Positions 23,356-35,800 of a stretch of 64,000 nt of DNA are shown here, in pieces; position 1 is the first letter of the stretch; each line of letters begins with the position of its first letter. The stretch lies in assembly GCA_047967505.1 (NCBI GenBank), contig CM106541.1; one strand, given 5' to 3'. The translations under genes and the position numbers were made by a program. The notes beneath the pieces are model-generated. The model was given only the letters and a program-made list of their open reading frames with translations, had not been told where the DNA came from and did no database searches. The stretch is from Dipteris shenzhenensis (taxonomy: Eukaryota; Polypodiophyta; Polypodiopsida; Gleicheniales).

Positions 23356-23699
23356 AGCCCATGAGCTCTCCTCCTACAAGGAGTCCCATGATCACCAGGA
23401 GTTCGCTCTTTGGACGTGCGATGTGACGACATGTTTAATCAAACAAGATTGGACAAACACAAACAATAAGACAAACACAAACACAAAATTGAATAAGAAG
23501 CGGAAAAAGATTGACTACTTACATGCGAAAGAAAAATAAAATGAATGAATAAATACTTTATAGAGGAATGGTGGAATTTTGGAATGAGATGATAGCAAAA
23601 GTGAGAGAGGGACAGAGAGATGAGTACATACAATATAGCTACCTGTACACTAAGTTGTATTGAACATGAACATGAAGACATACATGTGAACCCCTTAGA

Positions 23700-26600
23700 G
23701 TTAGGATATTCCCCTATGCCCTATGTAGATGGTGCAATTTACACCATCCTCAACACCGACTCTTAAATTGCACTGGGTAAGTAGAGAGTGCATATACAAT
23801 ATCTTTTTGTGTTTCATTTGGTGCATATGATAGCATCCAAAACTGAAAAGAAAACTAAGAAGAAATCAGAGTAGTACGTGCATATGTGAGCACAGTGACT
23901 ACGTAGTGGAAGCATGTACAATGAGTACAACTTACAATCTTGTACATAATGTGTATTTCCCCCTCTTAAGTTGTGGGTCATCCTTCATCTTTGGGAATAA
24001 AAACCAGGACATAGGCCAAAGTCAAGATGAAGGAAATATGCAAAAAGTTAAGTTCACCTGGATCAAAGATTGGTCAATCAAAAGATGACTGCGTGGAGAA
24101 CTATGTGTATGGTTGCATGCTGAACATGCCAAAGCTGAACATGTCATGAGTTGCCATTACCTGTGTAGCTGCTCTAAAGAAGAGGCATTTGGATGTGAAG
24201 CTAGTTGATGTAGCAATGGCGATGTGATCCGATAGGTTGTGACAGACAAGAGTGTCACCAACCCAAAAGGACTTATAGCAATGTGTGAGGTATGCTGTAG
24301 TAGAAGTATGATCTCTGTCAAATGATGCAGGGTCAAAGAAAACCACATAGTCAAAGTGGACAAAGTGATCTAGGGGCTGAAAATATGGGGCCAAAGGTGC
24401 AAGTATGATACACTACTATGCTAATGAAGAATAGGCCCGTAGAACTGACAAGGTACGGCAACTTGTCAAACTTGTATGCTCAACTCTCATGAGCTGAAGG
24501 TCATCTGATGTGTGCATGGCTAAACATCCATCGACATGGGATGTAGCATCTATCATAGGCTCATCAAGAAGGAGCTAACAATATAAAGGCCTAGACACCT
24601 AGAATATAACCGAAAATGCATAAGATGTCCCTAAGGCATATGAGGTGCCAAATACTGATGTAGGGACTGATCTAAAGTTGTGGATCCAAACATAATCTGC
24701 ATCAAGTATGGACTGTATACTACAGCCATAAGTGTATGCTGAAACACTGAGTTTCCCCAGGTTGCGCTATGGCTGATGATGTCCACTACACTGATGCATA
24801 GGTGTCCTCATGCTAAGGAATGATTTGCTGATCGAAAGAGGTGGTGATCACTAGATCCAAGGATGCAATGTGGCATGAATGAGCCAATGCTAGAATGTCC
24901 TAAAAACTGATCTGTCAATTTGAATCACTCGTGGAAACTATGTCCATAGGATGCTCCATGTCAGAGGTAACAGCATCAATGATGGATCTTGAAAAATCAC
25001 CTAAAGTGTTGAATGCATTGTGGCATGTATCTCCACATGTGGCTGGAGTTGTGAGTGCCTCATATTGAGGACTTAGCTGTTGAATAGCTGCATGATCATT
25101 CATGAACTCCTACTGAGTATCTACATCGTCTTGCATGAAAATAAATGGAGTTAGATCCATGCATGAATGTAATGATTGTGCATCACTGTAATCAGCCTAT
25201 GCTAATATGAGTGGGACTGCCTCGTGCTAAGGACTTACTGTCAAATTTGTCTCATGCTAAGGGCTTACTACCAAATGTGCCTCATGCTGAGAGCTTATTG
25301 AGAGTGTGCCTCATGTTGAGGGCTTACCGATCAATGTGCATGATAAAAAACTACGGGCTTATCCATGCTAATATCCAAAACATCTACATTTGACCTCTCA
25401 AGGCCAATGAGGCTCGAGTCGGTGTCATAAACCAGTCATACCCTATGGCAATGAATGGTCAAAGAAGGTTCTATTTCCACTCCTGAATCTCGTATGGAGT
25501 CATGACTAGTGTATCATCAACTATGTGTGATGTGAAGAGCTCCATGATAGAGGTGGTCTAGTGCTCTGTGTAAGAGGCTTACTCGTGTACCGGCAAGAGT
25601 GTCTACCCCTGAGAACACTATGTGAGAGTTGCCACCATTGGGGGGCTTACGCTAGACCTGTAAATTTGAACCAAATCATGTCAGAATTGCGATGTGCCAA
25701 GGATCGAGCCTGTGATGAAATGATGACAACTAGTTGTCGAGAGTAGCCAAGAGGCTATACAAGGCCGATGTGTATGTGTGCAGGAACCAATGCCAAAAAA
25801 TAATCAACACATGTGACTATACATGGGTGGCATGTGTCTACAAGTTTGAAACAATCTTGAATTCAAGGAGGGAGATCACTCTACCGTCACGCTAAGGTGT
25901 TGAAGTGCCAAATTCCAAGAGACTAAGCTAGTGTCAGATGTGTGAATGTGTACACTGATGATAGATCCGATGGGAGCTTATTGGGTAATATGGAAATGGC
26001 TGACTTGGCTTGATTGAGTTGGATCTCCTCTATAGTGATGCTAGTCTACAACTAGACTACAAGTCGAATCACAAAATGTAGCAAATGAATTTTATCTCAT
26101 TCATTTTTATGTGCTGGATGCACTGTAAGGGATTGGGAGGTGGTTTGGATGATGAGGATTTGATGATGATGATTTGTGGAAAAGTTAGATGGTAGATCTA
26201 AGGTGCTTAATGCATAGACCACGATCTGGTGATAATTGTTTCTTTTTAGATCAGCTTCGAATTCCCCTTGGATCAAAAGTTATGGCTCTCAAAAGGATGG
26301 CCAATTTTTGATCCCAAGAGGGTGATCAAAATGATGATGTGGCCAAGGATGATGTGGCAATACAGGTCACATATACACTGTGTGCCTATGGAGAGACAGT
26401 ACGCTTAGAAGGCACCATATCTAGGTAGTATAGCTGGTGATTGTGCACTGCTACATGTCATGATGACTTGGTAGGATGATGTGGCATTGCCAATGATGGA
26501 CTAGATGACTAGGTAGTTGAGCTAACAAACTATTGAGGTGGCCATTGAAGATGTGGCAAGCTAGTGTGGTTGGTGATGTGGCAAGACAAGGGATAAGGTG

Positions 26601-27640
26601 CCACGTGTTACTCAATGGGAGGTGCTAATGTGGCACTGGGGTGATGATGTGGCACTATGCAATGATGATGTGGTATCATGTGAGCCTTACTAATGTGACA
26701 CTTTGGATCAAGTGACATTGCACTGGCACCTTCTTGCTGATGTGGCAAAGGACTTGCTACTGATGTGGCAGGTTATCAGATGATGATGTGGTAGATGATA
26801 TACCATTGCACTAGGGTTGACATGATAGATTTGATAGTGTGCCATGTGGCACTGTGAAAAGTGAGATAAGATGGACCGTGAGAGAGTGCCATATGTCAAT
26901 CTCATGGTCACTCCTCTTGGGGATAAGAAGCCCCAAAATCCATCGATCTCCATCAGGTCATTATAGTGCTGTTTAGCCGCTCGTTTTGTCGGTGATGGTG
27001 CTCATTGTTTGTTAACCCATCGCTCATTAGGGGGATGGCTTGCTACGGTGTGTGTGAGCTAGCCGATTGCTGGAGCTTAGAAGCGTTGTTTGGCTGCTAG
27101 TATTTTTTGTTGTGGCTTGCTGTGTGGAGCCTTGCATGGGCTACTATGGCAGGTTGTGGAGCTTGGACAGATGCAGGGTTCATTGAAGAGATGTGTGGCA
27201 CTAGAGCAAGGGCATTGCTCTTATTGCATGGGTCATAAGCGGGGACAAGGGAGCCGGAGTTGAAGTTGAGTGTTAAAATCGTCTAGTTGCTTCCAGGAGC
27301 CAGTCATTGAGGATAAAGCAGGTGCTACTTGAGCTGAGCATCCGTGTTGCATGCTCATTGTTTAGAGGCTTATCACATATGTCACCTGGGCTTTGGAGGC
27401 CATCAAGGAATCGAGATGGGTGCTACTTGGCACACTTGGATGTGTTGTAGGGAGCTGTGGCCTTGTTGAAGCATTGTTGTAGGAGCCTTCGCAATCTAGG
27501 GCTAGAGTCATTGGGTGGTCGAGGGTCACTATAGGCTGAGTTGCTTGGGCAAGCTACTTTGCCTGCTATGGTCATTAGACCAGCCGCTATTAACATCCAC
27601 AGAGTACAATCACCAAATGCAGGGTAATCATTGATTAGAG
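23700..27640. other. Unassigned intergenic DNA with degenerate repeats
   Basis: No recognisable gene. It holds a 30-bp minisatellite (25221-25339) and, from about 26320 to 26830, many scattered copies of GATGATGTGGCA. Short ORFs (24101-24394 minus, 25211-25393 plus) lack known motifs; the latter only translates the minisatellite. Confidence 0.5.
25221..25339. repeat. 30-bp minisatellite, four copies
   Basis: Four units of CTCATGCTAAGGGCTTACTA-type sequence, 29-30 bp each, giving a 10-residue repeat (LSHAKGLLPN-like) in a short ORF. Confidence 0.8.
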
Positions 27641-27660
27641 GTGATTAGGCTTCATGATTT

Positions 27661-28140
27661 ACTTCAATGAAAATAGCCATGGAAGGAGAACAACACAAGC
27701 TCAGGGAGTTTGAGTTCCAAATACCCCAACGCCAAAGATTCCAGGGAACATGCACAGATTGTAGGTTCCAACTAACACCCCAAGGCCAAGGATTGCACCC
27801 AACGTGCACATTCTGTTTTACTTCAATAGTTATAGCTATGGAAGGAGTACAGCACAAGCTTAGGGAGTTTGAGCCCCAAATACCCCAAGGCCAAAGCGTG
27901 CAGGCAATGTGCACACATGGCATGTTCCAGCTGCCGAGTTATAGGTTCCAGCTGCCACATTGTATGTTCCAGCTGCAAGCTACGGTCAATGTTTGGGGTT
28001 AAACAATCATGGTTCTCTTTAGACTTTTAGTTCATGTTAAAGTCACTTAATGTGTTTGGGGTTAAAAAATCATTGTTCTCTTTAGACTTTTAGTTCATGT
28101 TAAAGTCACTAAATGTGTTTGGGCTTAAACGATCATGGTT
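27661..28140 (+). repeat. 159-bp duplication in a short ORF, then 63-bp tandem repeat
   Basis: 27661-27819 repeats as about 27820-27945. The 159-bp period is a multiple of three, so a 111-residue plus-strand ORF (27667-28002) carries two copies of an AMEG-QHKLREFE...PQ-Q unit with cysteines; I recognise no family. Next come two and a partial copies of a 63-bp unit starting TGTTTGGGGTTAAA (27990, 28053, 28116). Coding status is doubtful, since the minus strand is open too. Confidence 0.5.
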
Positions 28141-28429
28141 ATATGTTGTGAAAGCAAAAATGTTTGTGGAAGGAGGAGTGAGACTTTAAACTCCAACCAT
28201 ATTTTGTTATAGAAGTTACTATTTATCCTTCTCGTAGATAGTGTGTTTATGAAAATGCCCCATCCATAATGGAATGATGGGATTCCTCACAAAATGTGCA
28301 AATTATTGCCAATGCAGATGAAGTGGGCATGAACATTTTTTCAGGCTGTCCACATATACTATTTTACATTAGGTGACCCCCCTTAAGATATGGGAGATGG
28401 TCATGTGTGAAGAAAGGGATGGAAATTGA

Positions 28430-28960
28430 AGGCTAGCACAAAGATGAGGAGTTAGCAATCCAAGCAACTGGTGAATGTATGCCACACTTGGTCCTTGTCA
28501 TTGTTATGGGGGCACATTTGAAAATATATAGTACAATGTGGACATAAGGGAATTGCCCTTGAGCAAAGGCATCTATAAGACCTTGCCAATATCCATGCAA
28601 GTGTCTCACATATATCATTGATTGAATTCTATGCTTTTAATATATCATTTCCCACCTAGCCACACATGTTGTGCATGGGTAAGTTCAAGGATGCTATATC
28701 TTGCTCGTGCTCTACCTTAGGGAATTAAAGAAATATAGATTGGGTATGATATGCTCATTTGTAGCATACACACTCCATACATTTGCAACTCCAAAACAAT
28801 CCACATAACGACTCGAAAAATTTGCCCAACCACCAAGGTTATAGGAGCAAGGAGTTTGAATGTAGCTATGTAGCACCAACCAAGCATGTTTGCCATGAAT
28901 ATTGTTGACTTTATCAACAAAGTCTTATAACATCATCTTCATGTTATTTTTAATGGTATC
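28430..28960 (-). pseudogene. Possible PPR-protein relic
   Basis: Minus-strand pieces resemble plant pentatricopeptide repeats: GKHAW-VLHSYIQ near 28890 and YVHIVLYIFKC...GIHSPVAWIA near 28530, recalling the GK-VH-YI and LVDMYAKCG...VVSWNAMI pattern. Frames are broken by stops. PPR proteins bind organellar RNA; this would be a dead fragment. Weak motif similarity only. Confidence 0.25.
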
Positions 28961-28964
28961 TAGG

Positions 28965-31340
28965 AAAGGCTAGAATGCTTCAAGGAGAGAGCTTAGAACC
29001 ATTGAGGACCTTTAGACAAATACACAAATAAGCAAGGTATGGATGGAGTTTCTTAATTTTGGTTCTACCGATAAGGTATGGATTAATGTTCAATAAGTGT
29101 GTGCAAGTCAAACTTAGGCATTAACCTTGATATAAAAGAGTTATGCTAGCATTGCCTCACCTAAAAGGGGTCACGACCTATCACCAACCACCTTCAACTC
29201 GTGAATGGCATGATGAACTTGATATGGGGTGGATAAATGGGGCCATTTCACCACCCTTGATCCTTAATCATTACTCACCTCATTGTACCATGGCAACCCT
29301 TCCACAAATCTCCAATAAGATTAAAGGCGCAGAGGTCATTGATGGCCTAATGTTGGATTTGATGATTATATATACACTTTATATTACACTCTCTAATTGT
29401 CCTATATTCCCATCTTCATGTGATCTCTCCCAATTTTCATTTACAATTGGGAAGTCTAATGGATGAAGGCTAAAAATAAGTTTTTACATTTAAGAGGATA
29501 AATAATATTGTGTCTATTCTTCCATAAACTTTGGTACCATTGTTGTTCATGATGTTTGTCCTTCACCAAATACCATACACTTATTTAACAAAATTGGCTA
29601 CTAAATATATTGTTAAAAAACAATAGCCTTATTCCCCCAAATCCTCTCCCATTTAGTCAGTTTCTTTTTATAGGTTTGAATCCCTATAGTGGGCAAAATG
29701 GGTTGCAATAATAGGAATGAATTAATCAATAAGCAACAAGACGAGAGTGGGGTAGAGGGCATGGGAGAACTATATTACCTCTTATTTTTGGGAGTGATTT
29801 TCAAGGTTTTCTTTCTAAAAGCAAAGCATGGCTTTTGGCTTTTTTATTACTGCATAGATAGTATTAAATACACTAACATGACACTTCATTAGTTTCTTTG
29901 TCTTGCATACTCCCACATGAACATGCCATTAGTTGTTTGTTCCTCATACTCCTTTGTCAAGTTGTACAATGTTAAATATTCATTCTTCTTCTTTTATGGG
30001 ATTGCTAGTCGAGATAAGTCAAAAAGTTTCAATCCATCTAAAAAAAGTGGGCGGGGGGCGAGGCAGGTCACTCTTCTTTCTAGAATTGACAAAGTAAGTA
30101 ACAAGTTCCCTATATATTGACCAAATGGGTCCAATGAGCAAAGAAAAACATATATATCTAGATAAGCATCAATATAATATTTTCCATTTCCAATAGAAAT
30201 CAGGCTCCAGTCTTATAAATATTGGTAGGAACTAGGCCTCAAGGGGTGCTTTCAATATTATAGCTTCTCTTAACATATAGTTCTTTATATTTTGATAGCA
30301 TATTATTTTTAGTACTGGACAGACTTTATTTACTCGTTTCTATCCCCCATAGACTTGCCTTATTAATAAGCATACCCTATAAATGCGAAAGTCATGGATA
30401 GCTTATTGATTAACTATTAAAGTGTGGAGAGGGGTGAAAAGAAAGAGTGGGAGGAGAGTAGTAAGTTCTGTTTTGGTGTAAAGGTAGTCATGGCTTTCAT
30501 TATGCTTGATAAAAGGCCTTTTTACCATTACTATTTACATTGGTGGCTTATGAGGTTGACATTAAACTTATTTCAAGTCAGTGGAGAAGAGAGAGGAGGA
30601 GAGTCATCTAGCCAATGCTCATTTTTACTCCTTACAACTAAGATAGTTATATGCACATTGGCTCTCGATCCTTGCTTGGGAAGTTGTTCTATGATCACAT
30701 TTTGTGCTCTCTTGCTACGTTGTAGTTAGGAAGTCATGTAGCTGCCCATGTATGTGGGAGGCTCATGTGCATTACAACATCCTCCTCCTTTCTCAATAGA
30801 TTGTTGTACTGGACTGGATCACTGCCACAATCTAGTCATACCATAGGTTGTGGCTCTATCACACAATTTGTAAGAATGTGATTTTGCTCCACAATCTCCT
30901 TAACGATAAGCATGTTGCAATGCTTCTCATCCTTTGTGCTCCACATAAACCACATCCCATTATTGACTCCATTACGTAAGTGTTTATAGGCCCCTCCTTG
31001 ATAGGAGGGATCTCTATTATGGGAGAGTAGATTAGCTTTCAATCTGTTCATTTTTATTGCTTATACAATTCCTTCATATCAACTAAATATTTGATTTAAA
31101 GTACATAAATGCTACTATTTGATTGTAACTAATATGTTAAGAGTCTAATTAGTCAATGTTAAAGCATCCCTCTAGTGAGGTAGTAAATAAATGTTGTTGT
31201 TTGAGTGTAAGTAGTATATGCTAAAGCACTCCTTTAGTATGCAATATCAACAAAAATTTACACAAGTTTTCTTGTTATGTGATTGCTATGGACCCATTAT
31301 TGAGCATGAAAGGTTACCCTTATATTATGATACATATATA
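28965..31340. other. Intergenic DNA, small unrecognised ORFs
   Basis: ORFs at 29143-29466 and 30424-30729 (plus) and 30836-31051 (minus) show no motif I know. Near 30770 the minus strand reads GAAAGGAGGAGG then ATGTTGTAATGCAC, which could be a polypurine tract and LTR start, but no second copy was found. Confidence 0.35.
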
Positions 31341-31439
31341 GATCTCAACAAAGAGGATGAATGATCAAGAAAGTGATAGTACCTCCCTAGCTAACCCAAG
31401 TAGGTTGATTTCTACTCAAAGGATTAGTGCGTGGGTGTG

Positions 31440-31442
31440 CAT

Positions 31443-31505
<63 letters not shown>
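31440..31505. repeat. (TG)n-(GA)n compound microsatellite
   Basis: About 27 bp of TG followed by about 39 bp of GA. Confidence 0.95.
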
Positions 31506-31507
<2 letters not shown>

Positions 31508-32028
31508 TTAGCTTGAAAGCCATTCTAGTGTGTTTCGATCATGAAACGAAAAGGGTAAGAACACGGGAAGGTGGATTAAGAGGACGTTCACCATATGGGA
31601 GAGAGAACAATATATAGCCCATGTATATATATTAGCAGCTCGGAACTCTTCGCCCTTTCTTCAATGAAAACCCAGTCATACCTTTTGGGTTCAATTCAGC
31701 ACAATCTATAAGGCCCTTGCTCAACATCAAGTGTTTCCATGCATCCCATTCCAAACCTGTGATCTAAAATTCCAATCACCACCAATTAGCTAGTGCTGAT
31801 CTTCCATGCATCCTTCGAGTATGTTGGGCTATTAAAAGGCAATTTTAGCTTGAAGGTGAAAGCTTTGTAAAACAATTTGCAGTAAAAGTAGCCTAATTCA
31901 ATTAACTTTTTGAAAAATTATAGGTGCAAGTTCACAAAGGAGAATCCAACTCTCCTATATTGCACTACCTTTAAAGAGGTAGTGCTAATAAACCTCAGGA
32001 ATTGGGTAAACCTCAAGAAGTGTGACGA

Positions 32029-32400
32029 TGAGGAGCTCTTGGGCCCTATTGTTGTAAGTCATCCTTCCCCAAGTGCTCCTCGAGGAGCTCTTGGATCTCG
32101 TTGTAAGTCATCCTCCCCAAGGAGCTCCTTAGTGAAGGGAGTTGAAAGGGGAGGAGAGGGGGGTTTTCCCCGCCTTCCCCTCCCTCCCTCCCCCCTTCCC
32201 TCCCGCCCACAACTTCGCCTCCCTCCCTCCCTCCTTCCCCTCCCTCGCGCCCCCCCTCCCTCCTGCTTGTCCACTCACACACCATCTTGTGTTGTGAAAG
32301 TTGAAGCTAGCCATGGCTGAAACCCCTGCACGCCCTGCCCACTCATCAGACACCATCTTGTGTTGTGGAAGTTGGAGCGAGCCATGGGTAGATAGATGGA
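32029..32400. repeat. Two short tandem duplications upstream of RAD23
   Basis: GAGGAGCTCTTGG / GTAAGTCATCCT recurs within 32029-32135, and CACCATCTTGTGTTGTG...GCCATGG recurs at about 32281 and 32351. Between them lies a pyrimidine-rich tract (32160-32270). Confidence 0.7.
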
Positions 32401-32589
32401 TGGACTGCTAGGCCGCGTCGTGTCGAGCTCCGGGAATCCACTGAGAGAGAGAGAGAGAGGGGTTAGGTTAGGGGTTGCCCCGAGAATGGGCAATAAAGCT
32501 TGATTAAGAAAGCTAATGAAGGATGACGGCGAGAGGGCAAGCCGAAAACTTTACAGGGGGGGGGAGGTAACGGCGCCGTTAAGTAAGTA

Positions 32590-32812
32590 GTGCGGTGTGA
32601 AAGCAAACCTTTGGAGTCTTTACTATACACACACACACTAGTATTATAGCGTTCGCCCTTCACTTTCTTCATCAGCCCTCTCTCTTCCCTTTTCCCCCTC
32701 TCCTCCCTTCTTTTGGAGCTCTCTTCTAGAGCTCCCTCGCCCCCCCCCCCCCCCGATCCCTCCCCCCCCCCCCCTTGGATCAACTCCTCCTTCCTTTCCT
32801 TCCTCCTCCAGC
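32590..32812 (+). promoter_or_regulatory. Probable RAD23 core promoter and 5' UTR
   Basis: The 200 bp before the RAD23 ATG are strongly pyrimidine-rich, with CT blocks at 32660-32730 and C runs at 32740-32775, like the Y-patch of plant core promoters and 5' UTRs. CTATACACA near 32621 is the only TATA-like candidate. The transcription start cannot be fixed by eye. Confidence 0.4.
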
Positions 32813-35800
32813 ATGAGGGTCTCCGTCAAAACCCTCAAGGGTAACCACTTTGACATCGATGTCAATGACCTCGACACGGTGCGTTTCTTGCTCCATCTCT
32901 GTTTCGAGTGCCTTTTTTTTTGTGTGTGTGTGTGTGGGGAGGGGGGCAGGGTCGGCCTGCTGTTTTCTATTAGCCCTGCCAACCTTTCCTTGGGGCTCTA
33001 CTTCTTCTTCGTCCAAATTTGGATACCGTCCTCGGTTTGGACAAGGTATTTAGCTCCTTGTTGGTTCAACTCTGCGCCCTTATCTCTGACTGTGCAGGAA
33101 ATCTTTGCTAGTTCATGTTTTATTTTCTTCGGCGGCGTCAGTTCCCGCTAAGCGTGACAGCAGATCACATCTGTTATCACATATAGAATGAGCCACTCAG
33201 GATTTTCATTTATGCGTCTGGATTATGTAGTCGAGGTAGCGCAAATTGAGAGAACTTGGGCAGTTGTCATGTGTAATCGGTGTTCATGAAAATTTCTTTT
33301 AGGTCACGTTTTCCTGCTGCTTTATAATAGTGTCTTGGCTCAATCCTTCCAGCTGTTGACAGTTATAGCAGTGATGTTAAACAGGTCATGGCAGTGAAGC
33401 AGCAAATTGAAGATATTCAGGGGAAAGAATCATTTCCTTGCTCCCAGCAATTACTCATCTACAAGGGCAAAGTATTAAAAGATGAGACTACAATGCAAGA
33501 TAACAATGTGGCTGAGAACGGCTTCTTAGTAGTAATGCTTACAAAGGTACTGTTCCATTGCAGTAACAACCCTGGGGAACATCCTTGTAAGAATAGTGTT
33601 TTTTTTCACGTTCAACAGGTAAAGCCTTGTTTTGGGTGTATGATTATCTTCTTGAAGAGTAGGGATTTGAAGTAGAGTAACTGGAGCAGTTTGTTTGCAA
33701 ACAGATGTAATACTAAGAGTGAACGTAGCCAATGGAATTTAAAGAATGCATTCTAATATCACCACGTGCAATTTGTTTTAAGCGGAGTTGGTACTCAAAT
33801 GTTAAATCTGAAATGCTTGTGGAAAGGCTTGAAGTTTTACTTTTTTAAATTCCCTCAAGGTTGGTTACCTGGAAAGAGGAGATAAAAGTTTGTCCTTCTA
33901 GAATTTGATAACTGCATGTTCCTTTGCTGCCATATACTCATTCTAACATCCGCTTTCCTAGTGTTTCTAGAACAAAGCGATTACAATTGCATGTTCCTTT
34001 GCTTGAGTTTGATGACATATACTCATTCTATTATCCACTTTCCTACTGTTTCTAGAACAAAGCGAGTACATCTGCACCAGCAACCTCCTCAGCAAATGTA
34101 GCTCAGGTGTTTCGACGCTGTTATTTGTTGTTATTTCCATGTTTTTGCATTCTAAAGAGGGAAATGGCTGCATATCTAGGGCTTTGATTTAAATTTTCTG
34201 TGCAAGGGCAAGGACTGAACTTTCCTTCGTTCATATTGCAGCCACCTGCAGCAGTTTTGCCTCCTGCCCCAGCCCCTAGTCCTGTAACACCTGCCCCACC
34301 ACCTGTGGCCACTCCTGCCCCGTGAGTATCCAAATTCAAATAAATTTTCCTTGAATTTTTTTCCCATATTTCACTTGTTGCCGACTTATCTATTTGTGTA
34401 AACTGTTCAACAGACCAGCAGTTGCAACCCCTGTATCAGCCGCAGAGGTAGCATCCGCTCAGTGAGTTTCTCAAAAGTTCAGAGCTTCTTGTGAAATAAA
34501 GAGCTTTACAGGAATCTTGTTTTTCTTTGTAGTAGATAACTTTTAATCTCTGTTTCTCTCTGGCTTTATCCCAGAGATTGTTGACTGAGATGGCAGCTGG
34601 GCCTTTGTATATAGGCATTGCTTTTATTGTGAAGTGTTTTCTGTTCTTATTTTGAGCTTTGTTTCAGCGTTTGGTGTGTCCCCCCTTTCTGTCTGTCTTT
34701 TCCAATACAAATAGATATATAGATTGCTTTTGGTGACAGACCTTCAAAGTGAACTTTCATTTCACCAGGCAATGATATATACATTATACATGATGGTATA
34801 ATGTATAGTACATCGCCCATAGGAAGTATTTTTGCATCATGTAACTGCATGCTGTTATGAAAATTATTCAGAAAGGGACTGTACTACGCTGCTTTTATTC
34901 GGAAAATATAAGGTTATTGAATTTAAACAGTTGTAAATTGAGAGTTAATTCACGGACTTAAATTGCAGGCCTCCTGCAGATGCATATGGGCAGGCCGCCT
35001 CCAACCTCGTTGCTGGCACAGTGCTTGGGCAAACTATCGATCAGATTATTGAAATGGGTGGTGGAAGCTGGGACCGAGACACGGTTATACGTGCTATGCG
35101 TGCTGCCTTTAACAATCCTGAGCGAGCTGTGGAATACCTCTACAATGTATATTTTTCCACAGAACAATCTATCAATAATGTTACAAAATTGAATCAGAGG
35201 TTTGGTGTATAACATGTATTCAGTAATCTCTATCATACCCAGGGCATACCCGATTCAGCTGAGGTTGCTGCTCCACCAGCATGGCCTCCTGCTCCTGCTT
35301 CAGCTGTCACAGGGGTTGCAGCACCAGTGCCAGCACCAGCACCAGCCCAACCACAACCACAGGCCCCGGCTCCTGTAGCTGCTCATCCTGCCCAGCCTGC
35401 TCCGGGTGGAGGACCTAATGCAGCACCATTGGATCTCTTTCCACAGGTTGCAGTCAGTTATATAAACTGCAGTTGTACTACTATTTTTGACCTCTTGGTC
35501 AGGCTCGGTCAGATGTACAGCTTCATTTTCAGGCAGGCCATACCCATAGTGATCCTGATATCATCCTGTAATTTGTTGGCTGCAGGGCATGCCTGGTCTT
35601 GGTGGAGCTGCTCCAGGGGCTTTGGATTTCCTGAGAACCAATCCGCAGGTATGCAATATTCAATTTACATTTCAGGAACAACTTTTAGATAGAAAGTGTG
35701 GATTGTGTCTATAGGATGACGTGAAGCAAACAGAAGGGAGAGCCTTAAGCTCTTAACTAAAGATTGTTATGGCAATTTGGTGATTGGACATGGGTGCCTG

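Larger units (their letters stand above)
20764..23433 (-). pseudogene. Decayed spliced gene, possibly a CACTA accessory ORF
   Basis: Several minus-strand pieces look coding: an M-S-S-H-R-T-S-K-E-R start near 23433, a serine/proline-rich block (22778-23029), GWVDLKHWKKAKREPKENP near 22400, DVYRRAFKIGVKPWFKEKEQ near 21100, and an acidic tail ending near 20764. Splice-like boundaries lie between some of them. Many stops and frame breaks show decay. Position next to a CACTA-like end suggests an En/Spm-type ORF, but I see no diagnostic transposase motif, so this is inference. An unrelated host pseudogene is possible. Confidence 0.35.

Noticed and set aside
25221-25339. CRISPR-like array
   Set aside because: Direct head-to-tail minisatellite with no spacers, in a plant nuclear sequence.
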